Source of the DNA: Aquimarina macrocephali JAMB N27
Lineage (GTDB): Bacteria > Bacteroidota > Bacteroidia > Flavobacteriales > Flavobacteriaceae
NCBI RefSeq assembly: GCF_000520995.1
Contig: NZ_JACA01000027.1
Coordinates: 1-64,000, forward strand
Length of the DNA stretch: 64,000 nt
Direction: 5' to 3'
A program made the translations under genes and the position numbers. Position 1 is the first letter of the stretch. Every line of letters begins with the position of its first letter. Shown here piece by piece: positions 58,194 through 64,000 of this stretch. Below the pieces are notes generated by a model. The model was not told the origin of the DNA, did not search any database, and saw only the letters and a program-made list of their open reading frames with translations.

Positions 58194-59147
58194 TTACCAG
58201 TTAATTCGATCTCTCCATCGATTACGTTCTACATCACCATACATCTTCTCTGTTATGGTTCCGTTTACATTAATATCCCAATGAGCACCGGCTATTGGTC
58301 CTGGAGCAGTGACAGAATTAAGAAGTAGCGTTTGATGAGTAGCACAAGAGGATGAAAATACAACAGAACGATTATTAACATCACTTGGATGAGGTGAAAC
58401 CGGACCATTATGATTTCTTAAAAAAGAGTTATTACTTAAATTAATTGAAATTTCTCTTCTTTCCCCAGAAAGTCTCCACCTTCTGCGTTTAGGATTATAT
58501 TCTAACTTTACTCGTAAGAATATTCTATAAGTATCTACCCGGAAAGGTCCTCCTGTATTTAAATGTTCTGCATAAACTTCATGCACATATTTAAAAGCTC
58601 GAGGAGAAGTCCCTTGAGTATTACCCGAACCGCAATTCTCTACGTATCTTTGTTTTCTAAATTCATATTGATTATCCACAACAACTCCTTTTGCAGCAAC
58701 AATTCCTGTCTCATTTCCAGGTATTACTCCTTTAGGATCAACTCGGGTGTAGGATACAGAACCAACTTCTTTAAGGTTTTCTATGTCAGATTTTTGAACT
58801 GCAATTCCTTCTTCATCAAGTTCATAAAATTTACCATCCTTAAACCAAATAATTTTACCTCCTAATTCAAATTCATTATCATTATTCAAAATTCCTTGAA
58901 TTGCAGGTGAAACTTCCAGGTCTCTATCGTAGGAGAAAAAGGAATTCATTTCTAACTCCTCCATACCAAGTTTTGAAAATTTAGAATAAAGATCATTGAA
59001 TTCATTCCAATCTTTAAAGGAAAACCTATCCGTTTTTGATTCAATAGTTGACTCGATATTTGTCTCTTCTCCAGTAGAATTAACATCTCCCTTTTCACAA
59101 GAAATTATTACTGTCATTATGAGCAGTAAAAAAATGATTTTTTTCAT
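58194..59147 (-). CDS. lipoprotein of unknown function
   Basis: I do not recognise the family. The 317-residue protein has a lipoprotein signal with Cys17 (IMTVIISCEKGD). After an acidic linker comes a helical stretch (SFKDWNEFNDLYSKFSKLGM), a segment with DEEGIAVQKSDIENLKEVGS, and a C-terminal half of about 150 residues rich in Arg and beta strands (IFLRVKLEYNPKRRRWRLSG). The protein ends in NGTITEKMYGDVERNRWRDR. It is probably surface exposed. A perfect 20-base palindrome lies upstream of the gene. Confidence 0.8.
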   Translation of the reverse strand: MKKIIFLLLIMTVIISCEKGDVNSTGEETNIESTIESKTDRFSFKDWNEFNDLYSKFSKLGMEELEMNSFFSYDRDLEVSPAIQGILNNDNEFELGGKIIWFKDGKFYELDEEGIAVQKSDIENLKEVGSVSYTRVDPKGVIPGNETGIVAAKGVVVDNQYEFRKQRYVENCGSGNTQGTSPRAFKYVHEVYAEHLNTGGPFRVDTYRIFLRVKLEYNPKRRRWRLSGERREISINLSNNSFLRNHNGPVSPHPSDVNNRSVVFSSSCATHQTLLLNSVTAPGPIAGAHWDINVNGTITEKMYGDVERNRWRDRINW

Positions 59148-59212
59148 AATATTAAGGTTTTAAGATTATTTTTGCACAAAATTGTTTCTGTCATGCATTC
59201 AGAATGGGTATC

Positions 59213-59232
59213 ATGAAATTGGCCAATTTCAT
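59213..59232. promoter_or_regulatory. 20-base perfect palindrome between divergent genes
   Basis: ATGAAATTGGCCAATTTCAT reads the same on both strands. It lies 66 bases before the lipoprotein start and 125 before the Sua5 gene. It is a good candidate for a dimeric regulator site. No loop or T run suggests a terminator. Confidence 0.55.
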
Positions 59233-59356
59233 AAATAAATGTTATCAGCAATAAGTATGTTACCGGTAAAAACAATAATTAGAATTACTTTAACTTTTCT
59301 TACAAAAGAAGATTTAAAATAGTACCTTTTCATAATCATCTATTAATTCAAAACTA

Positions 59357-59926
59357 ATGTCAGATCAAATTATAGAAACCCAAAATGCAGTTAACATATT
59401 AAAAAAAGGAGGAATCATCCTCTATCCTACCGATACAATTTGGGGTATTGGCTGTGACGCGACTAATGCAGAAGCTATTGATAAGCTATATGCCTTAAAA
59501 AAGCGAGAAGAAAGCAAGTCTATGATCTGCCTGGTTAGTGATTTTAAAATGCTACAGCAATACATAGAAGAAGTTCCAGAAGTAGCCTATGATATTCTAA
59601 AATATGCTGCAAAACCTACTACTATTATCTATGACAGACCTCTGCATGTCGCAGAAAATATTATTGCAGATGATAATACATTAGGTATTCGGGTTGTGAG
59701 AGACCCTTTTTGCGGAAAACTAATTAAGAAGCTTAAACGACCTATCGTTTCGACCTCTGCTAACATTAGTGGCATGCCTGCTCCAAAAAACTTAAAAGAA
59801 ATACCTGCCGCAATTTTGGAAGGCGTAGACTATGTCGTAAATTTGCCTCTGCAAAACAAAGGAGCTAAACCTTCGTCGATTATTAAAATCGGAAGCGATA
59901 GTACCGTAAAAATTATTAGGAAGTAA
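59357..59926 (+). CDS. threonylcarbamoyl-AMP synthase (Sua5/YrdC/TsaC family)
   Basis: This enzyme makes threonylcarbamoyl-adenylate from threonine, bicarbonate and ATP for the t6A37 modification of ANN-decoding tRNAs. The 189-residue single YrdC domain shows GGIILYPTDTIWGIGCDATN, KKREESKSMICLVSDF and IVSTSANISGMPAP. It is the short (TsaC-like) form without the extra Sua5 domain. It is seven bases before cca, a neat pair of tRNA-maturation genes. Confidence 0.93.
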   Translation: MSDQIIETQNAVNILKKGGIILYPTDTIWGIGCDATNAEAIDKLYALKKREESKSMICLVSDFKMLQQYIEEVPEVAYDILKYAAKPTTIIYDRPLHVAENIIADDNTLGIRVVRDPFCGKLIKKLKRPIVSTSANISGMPAPKNLKEIPAAILEGVDYVVNLPLQNKGAKPSSIIKIGSDSTVKIIRK

Positions 59927-59933
59927 TTGATTC

Positions 59934-61358
59934 ATGTCAGAAATCAAAAATTATAAAGAAGCTTTACAACATCCAATTTTTGATACAATTGCTAAAGCAT
60001 CAGCAAACCTAGATCTAGACAGCTATGTTATTGGTGGATTTGTAAGAGACCATATATTGCAAAGAAAAACTGCCAAAGACATTGATATTGTTGCTGTTGG
60101 TAGCGGAATAGCATTGGCAAAAGAAGTATCCAAACTTTTACCTGGTAATCCCAAAGTACAGGTTTTTAAAACTTATGGTACTGCAATGTTAAAAGCTGAT
60201 GATATCGAGGTAGAATTTGTTGGAGCACGAAAAGAATCTTATTCTGAAGATAGCCGCAATCCCATTGTAGAAAATGGAAGTTTGGAAGACGACCAGAATA
60301 GGCGGGATTTTACGATCAATACTCTTGCCTTACACCTATCACCAGAAAATTTTGGAGAAATATTAGATCCTTTTAATGGTATAGAAGATCTTAAATCAAA
60401 AATAATTCGTACTCCTCTAGATCCCGATATTACGTATTCTGATGATCCTTTACGAATGATGAGAGCAATTCGTTTTGCTACACAACTTGATTTCAAAATT
60501 GAACCCACCTCGTTAAAAGCTATTGCTAAAAATAAAGATCGAATTAAGATCATTACCAAAGAACGTATAGTAGATGAGTTACATAAAATTATTTTAAGTA
60601 ACAAACCTTCAACAGGCTTTAAATTACTCGAACAAACCGGTCTTTTGGACTATATACTACCAGAGCTTATTGCGCTAAAAGGTATTGATGAAGTCGAAGG
60701 ACAACGACATAAAGATAATTTTTATCACACCTTAGAGGTTGTAGATAATATTGCCGAAAACACAGATAATCTCTGGTTACGTTGGGCAGCTTTACTTCAT
60801 GATATCGGTAAAGCACCTACCAAAAAGTTTAGCAAAAAAGTTGGATGGACTTTTCATGGCCATGAATTTGTAGGTTCAAAAATGGTATTCAAACTCTTTA
60901 AGCGTCTAAAAATGCCGCTAAATGAAAAAATGAAGTTTGTTCAAAAAATGGTATTAATGAGCTCCAGGCCCATAGTGATTGCAACAGAAGTTACAGATTC
61001 TGCTGTTCGAAGACTGATCTTTGATGCAGGAGAATATATTGAAGAATTAATGACACTTTGTGAAGCAGATATTACAACCAAAAACCCTAAACGTTTTAAA
61101 AAATATCATAATAATTTCAAGATTGTAAGGCAAAAAATGACAGAAGTTGAAGAACGAGATCATGTTCGTAACTTTCAACCACCTGTTACAGGAGAAGAGA
61201 TTATGGAAACCTTTAATATCAGGCCTTCTCGTGAAATAGGAATTATAAAAGAAGCAATTAAAGAAGCAATTCTTGATGGTGAGATTCCTAATGAGCACGA
61301 AGCAGCTTATGAATATATGGTAAAGAAAGGTGAAGAATTGGGGCTAAAGAGTAACTAA
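59934..61358 (+). CDS. cca: tRNA nucleotidyltransferase (CCA-adding) with HD domain
   Basis: The protein adds or repairs the 3' CCA end of tRNAs. The 474-residue class II enzyme has [20 protein letters not shown], with the DxD pair in [15 protein letters not shown] and [17 protein letters not shown]-terminal HD domain follows ([29 protein letters not shown]), giving possible phosphatase or phosphodiesterase activity. Its stop codon lies inside the left arm of an inverted repeat that surrounds the next gene. Confidence 0.95.
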   Translation: MSEIKNYKEALQHPIFDTIAKASANLDLDSYVIGGFVRDHILQRKTAKDIDIVAVGSGIALAKEVSKLLPGNPKVQVFKTYGTAMLKADDIEVEFVGARKESYSEDSRNPIVENGSLEDDQNRRDFTINTLALHLSPENFGEILDPFNGIEDLKSKIIRTPLDPDITYSDDPLRMMRAIRFATQLDFKIEPTSLKAIAKNKDRIKIITKERIVDELHKIILSNKPSTGFKLLEQTGLLDYILPELIALKGIDEVEGQRHKDNFYHTLEVVDNIAENTDNLWLRWAALLHDIGKAPTKKFSKKVGWTFHGHEFVGSKMVFKLFKRLKMPLNEKMKFVQKMVLMSSRPIVIATEVTDSAVRRLIFDAGEYIEELMTLCEADITTKNPKRFKKYHNNFKIVRQKMTEVEERDHVRNFQPPVTGEEIMETFNIRPSREIGIIKEAIKEAILDGEIPNEHEAAYEYMVKKGEELGLKSN

Positions 61359-61399
61359 GAATCTAAGTTTCAAAGACTATAAATCTATAATCTTTGAAA
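61355..61399 (+). repeat. left arm of inverted repeat around the four-helix gene
   Basis: CTAAGAATCTAAG (61355-61367) and AATCTTTGA (61389-61397) have reverse-complement partners at 61797-61809 (12 of 13) and 61767-61775 (9 of 9). The arm starts at the cca stop codon. Confidence 0.6.
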
Positions 61400-61423
61400 T
61401 TTTAATTTAATACTAAATCAATC

Positions 61424-61780
61424 ATGAGTACCTTCAGAAACTTGATAATTTGGCAAAAATCGATGGAATTAGTCACTAATATATATCTCGAAACAAAAAC
61501 ATTTCCTAAAGAAGAGTTATATGGTTTAACTTCTCAAATAAGAAGAGCATCAGTTTCAATCCCCAGTAATATTGCAGAAGGTTATGGAAGATTAGGTAAA
61601 AATGATTATTTAAGATTTTTAAATATTGCTATCAGTTCACTTTTTGAATTACAGACTCAATTAGAAATAGGAAAGAATCTTTCTTTTATTCAAGAAAACA
61701 ACTTCAATATTTTGTTTGAAAATACTAGGGAAATTGAGCGTATGTTAGCTAGTTATATCAAAAAAATCAAAGATTCTTAA
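61424..61780 (+). CDS. four-helix bundle protein (23S rRNA intervening-sequence type)
   Basis: The 118-residue all-helical protein has the family signature FRNLIIWQKSMELVTNIYLE, TFPKEELYGLTSQIRRASVS and IPSNIAEGYGR. Homologues are encoded inside intervening sequences of 23S rRNA genes, as free genes in Bacteroidota, and as Avd accessory proteins of diversity-generating retroelements. No reverse transcriptase or rRNA is here. Inverted repeats flank the gene, as the paired ends of a ribosomal IVS do. The function is unknown. It separates cca from ctaA and may be a recent insertion. Confidence 0.92.
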   Translation: MSTFRNLIIWQKSMELVTNIYLETKTFPKEELYGLTSQIRRASVSIPSNIAEGYGRLGKNDYLRFLNIAISSLFELQTQLEIGKNLSFIQENNFNILFENTREIERMLASYIKKIKDS

Positions 61781-61809
61781 TAAAGATTATATTTTTCTTA
61801 GATTCTAAG
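61767..61809 (+). repeat. right arm of inverted repeat around the four-helix gene
   Basis: TCAAAGATT (61767-61775) and CTTAGATTCTAAG (61797-61809) are reverse complements of sequences in the left arm. The arm overlaps the last codons of the gene. Confidence 0.6.
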
Positions 61810-61845
61810 ATTCCCCATGTCTCAGATTCTTTTTAACAAAAAAAA

Positions 61846-62862
61846 ATGAAAAAAGACAATAAAAAAGTAATATACTGGCTGTTTACGGGGTGTTTATTGA
61901 TTTTTATTATGGTTATTGTTGGTGGAATTACCAGACTTACTCATTCTGGATTATCTATCTCTAATTATAAATTAATTTCGGGTACTATTCCTCCTATGAG
62001 TGAAACAGAATGGAATACTGCATTTGATCTATATAAGCAATATCCAGAATATCAAAAGATAAATCACCAATTCACACTTGAAGATTTTAAAGATATTTAT
62101 TTTTGGGAATGGTTACATCGTGTCATCGGAAGATTTATCGGTGTTGTATTTATAGTACCTTTCGTATATTTTTTAATTAGAAAACAACTTACCTCATCCA
62201 CAATAAAAAAATCCATAGTACTCATGTTACTAGGAGGTTTTCAGGGTTTCCTTGGTTGGTTTATGGTAAAAAGTGGGCTCATTAACAGACCCGATGTAAG
62301 TCATTATCGACTTGCAATGCACCTCACCGCTGCATTTATAACCTTTGCATATACATTTTGGGTAGCTCTCGATCTTATGTATCCAACCCAAAAAACGGTG
62401 AATCTAAAATTTAGAAACCTGATTCGATGGGCCTTGTCTATACTTATACTTCAGATTATTTATGGTGCTTTTGTCGCTGGCTTAGACGCTGGCTTATTAC
62501 ATAACCACTGGCCATTAATGAATGACGGAGCTTTAATTCATGAATCCGTTTATATAGAACAATCTCCTTTTGCTAAAAATTTTGTAGAAGGAAAGAGTGG
62601 AGTTCAGTTCATACATCGTTATCTGGCATATATTGTTGTAGGACTTATTGCCTTTATATGGTATAGAGGTAAAAGAATTGAAAAAAATAATATTCAATCC
62701 AATTCATTAAATATATTAGTAATTATAGTTTGTATTCAGTTTTTGCTAGGAGTATTTACATTAATTTTTAGAGTACCTATAGTATTGGGGATATTACATC
62801 AGATTGTTGCTTTTTTCTTATTAGGGGCAATGACTTTTTCATTACATCGTTTTAGTAAATAA
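61846..62862 (+). CDS. ctaA: heme A synthase (COX15/CtaA)
   Basis: CtaA oxidises the C8 methyl of heme O to make heme A for cytochrome oxidase. The 338-residue protein has about eight membrane segments. Conserved His and Glu residues of the family are present in GGITRLTHSGLSISNYK, FKDIYFWEWLHRVIGRFIGV, VSHYRLAMHLTAAF, HNHWPLMNDGALIHES and VQFIHRYLAYIVVG. The length is that of the mitochondrial/proteobacterial type 2 form. It is followed by a short gap with a promoter for the next gene. Confidence 0.96.
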   Translation: MKKDNKKVIYWLFTGCLLIFIMVIVGGITRLTHSGLSISNYKLISGTIPPMSETEWNTAFDLYKQYPEYQKINHQFTLEDFKDIYFWEWLHRVIGRFIGVVFIVPFVYFLIRKQLTSSTIKKSIVLMLLGGFQGFLGWFMVKSGLINRPDVSHYRLAMHLTAAFITFAYTFWVALDLMYPTQKTVNLKFRNLIRWALSILILQIIYGAFVAGLDAGLLHNHWPLMNDGALIHESVYIEQSPFAKNFVEGKSGVQFIHRYLAYIVVGLIAFIWYRGKRIEKNNIQSNSLNILVIIVCIQFLLGVFTLIFRVPIVLGILHQIVAFFLLGAMTFSLHRFSK

Positions 62863-62876
62863 CAATGCATTTATAG

Positions 62877-62884
62877 TATCTTTG
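62877..62884 (+). promoter_or_regulatory. -7 promoter element
   Basis: TATCTTTG, an exact TAnnTTTG, lies 25 bases before the ATG at 62910. No TTG at the -33 distance. Confidence 0.5.
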
Positions 62885-62909
62885 CATTTCCAAATTAATT
62901 AATTTAATA

Positions 62910-63425
62910 ATGATATACCGTTTCAGAATTATTCTGGATACAGAAGAAGATGTGTTTAGAGATATTGAAATAGAACAAGATGCTACTTTAGAGCAGTTTC
63001 ATAATGTGATAACCCAATCTTTTGGTTTTGACGGAACAGAAATGGCTTCTTTTTACATTAGTGATGATCAATGGAATCAAGGAGAAGAAATATCATTATT
63101 TGATATGAGTGATGGTAATCAGCCCGTTAGATTAATGAATGAAACTACTCTTATTGATGTTGCTCATGAGGCTTCTCCCAGGTTAATTTACATCTATGAC
63201 TTCTTGAGTATGTGGACATTTTTGGTAGAACTTGCAGAAATTGCCGAACATGAAAACGGAAGAGAATATCCAAATGTAATGTACATTCATGGTCAAATAC
63301 CTGATCAAGCGCCTGATAAAGAGTTTAAAGCAGACGAATCAGACGACTTCAATGAAGATGAAAATAAAGATTTTATGGATCTTGATGAATATGAAGATCT
63401 GGGGTTTGATGAAAATTGGAATTAA
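62910..63425 (+). CDS. pRiA4b ORF-3-like (IS1096 TnpR passenger family) protein
   Basis: The 171-residue protein starts MIYRFRIILDTEEDVFRDIE, with the family's small beta-rich domain (LEQFHNVITQSFGFDGTEMA, SFYISDDQW, YIYDFLSMWTFLVEL). The last 35 residues are almost all Asp and Glu (ADESDDFNEDENKDFMDLDE). The family name comes from a plasmid and an insertion element, but here no transposase or plasmid gene is near, and it appears to be a normal chromosomal gene. Function is unknown. Confidence 0.85.
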   Translation: MIYRFRIILDTEEDVFRDIEIEQDATLEQFHNVITQSFGFDGTEMASFYISDDQWNQGEEISLFDMSDGNQPVRLMNETTLIDVAHEASPRLIYIYDFLSMWTFLVELAEIAEHENGREYPNVMYIHGQIPDQAPDKEFKADESDDFNEDENKDFMDLDEYEDLGFDENWN

Positions 63426-63465
63426 AATATAACTATTAATTAAAAAGATCTCGGCCTTCGCTGGG

Positions 63466-63481
63466 ATGACATACATGTCAT
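63466..63481 (+). repeat. short hairpin over the start of the next gene
   Basis: ATGACAT and ATGTCAT flank a two-base centre, and the right half contains the first bases of the next gene's ATG. The sequence just before it (CTTCGCTGGGATGACA) is richer in G and C than its surroundings and looks like a piece of a dispersed repeat. Confidence 0.3.
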
Positions 63482-64000
63482 GATCAACTTATATAGCACT
63501 CAAATCGAATCATTATCGGTTCATCAGGTTGGAAACAAGAATAAAAATGAAAATTTATTCCTGTCAGAATCACCGTATGCCCTTAATGATGAATTAACTG
63601 CACTTCTAAAAGAGTATTTTTTTAAACCTTTTAGAGAAAAGGAAGAAAATTATTTTCAATTTGCCAATGAGGTAGATATAGAATTTAATCCTCTGTTTAA
63701 GATCGTAACCGAAATTTTTGAACATCCTTCTTCAGTTCATGAAAAATCTAAACGAATCGCTTCATTATTGTTTGAACAATCACAACATCCTCATATTAAA
63801 AGTGGTGAGGTATATGTCGCTTATTTAGACAATGTGACTATAGATAATGAAAAAGTTGATGCTATTGGTATTTTTAAATCAGAATTAAAACATGATTTCC
63901 TTCAGTTTGAAGAAAAAGAAACTGATATTGAATTATTAATTCAACAAGGAGTAAACCTGAATAAGCTTGATAAAGGTTGTTTAATTTTTAATCATAAAAA
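63480..64000 (+). CDS. nucleoid-associated protein (NdpA/37-kDa family), 3' end cut by the window
   Basis: An ATG at 63480 opens a frame that is still open at the window edge after 173 residues. It begins MINLYSTQIESLSVHQVGNK and continues with LKEYFFKPFREKEENYFQFA, HPHIKSGEVYVAYLDNVTID and AIGIFKSELKHDFLQFEEKE, which match Bacteroidota nucleoid-associated proteins of about 340 residues. It probably binds DNA. The stop codon lies outside the window. Confidence 0.85.
   Translation, partial: MINLYSTQIESLSVHQVGNKNKNENLFLSESPYALNDELTALLKEYFFKPFREKEENYFQFANEVDIEFNPLFKIVTEIFEHPSSVHEKSKRIASLLFEQSQHPHIKSGEVYVAYLDNVTIDNEKVDAIGIFKSELKHDFLQFEEKETDIELLIQQGVNLNKLDKGCLIFNHK

Noticed and set aside
58563-58865. 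100-codon plus-strand open frame
   Set aside because: It is antisense to the lipoprotein gene; the lipobox and normal codon use support the minus strand.
60239-60604. 121-codon minus-strand open frame
   Set aside because: It lies wholly inside cca, which has all catalytic motifs; the opposite frame has no recognisable domain.
61424-61780. Diversity-generating retroelement suggested by Avd-like fold
   Set aside because: No reverse transcriptase, template repeat or variable repeat is present nearby.
62910-63425. Insertion sequence suggested by the IS1096 family name
   Set aside because: No transposase, terminal repeats or target duplications are visible; the gene has its own promoter element.

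Overview
The window is AT-rich chromosomal DNA from a Bacteroidota bacterium, almost certainly a member of the Flavobacteriaceae (an Aquimarina-like genome would fit, but the genus is inference). The evidence is two SusC/SusD outer-membrane uptake pairs, TAnnTTTG-type -7 promoter elements, few Shine-Dalgarno sequences, the DUF349, DUF368 and DUF5606 families, a COX15-type heme A synthase, and gene orders I recall as typical of flavobacteria (rel-fur-purA; OstA-like/aminotransferase/TPR/DUF368; dapD followed by LPS glycosyltransferases). About 50 genes are present. I found no rRNA, tRNA, CRISPR array, prophage or insertion sequence.

Layout: 0.2-3.6 kb is the translation operon thrS-infC-rpmI-rplT, closed by a strong terminator. 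At 3.7-9.1 kb lie a small membrane protein with a hybrid histidine kinase, a TrmH/SpoU RNA methyltransferase and a Ste24-like protease. At 9.2-13.4 kb is rel-fur-purA. At 13.4-15.6 kb two minus-strand genes encode a secreted protein with a phage tail-collar-like C terminus and a TPR/PD40 protein. At 16-26 kb are an OstA-like protein, a class III aminotransferase, a TPR protein preceded by a possible 31-codon ORF, two tandem DUF368 (PopT-type polyprenyl-phosphate) transporters, aroE and a DUF349 protein.

The region 26.3-39.5 kb is the main accessory feature: two successive copies of a three-gene module on the minus strand, each a membrane-embedded AraC-type regulator, a SusC TonB-dependent transporter, a SusD lipoprotein and a strong terminator. 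No glycan-degrading enzyme is present. The regulators look like a sensor domain plus seven membrane segments plus an AraC DNA-binding domain.

At 39.8-50.6 kb are mazG, a UGT-like glycosyltransferase, a nitronate monooxygenase-like enzyme, mnmA, a MORN-type protein, yidC, pyrG, a DUF5606 gene, def and ruvX. At 50.7-58 kb dapD leads into a cell-envelope polysaccharide cluster: GT9, GT2, an LPS-kinase-like protein, GT4, a CgeB-like protein and two methyltransferases. At 58.2-64 kb are a lipoprotein, the tRNA-maturation pair Sua5/cca, a free-standing four-helix-bundle (23S IVS-type) protein bracketed by inverted repeats, ctaA, a pRiA4b ORF-3-like protein and a truncated nucleoid-associated protein.

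Several starts needed correction. infC and the GT2 gene have no usual start codon at the place homology demands and appear to begin with ATA (or ATC for GT2). The OstA-like and aminotransferase genes begin with TTG. The methyltransferase at 6.9 kb appears to be transcribed nearly leaderless.
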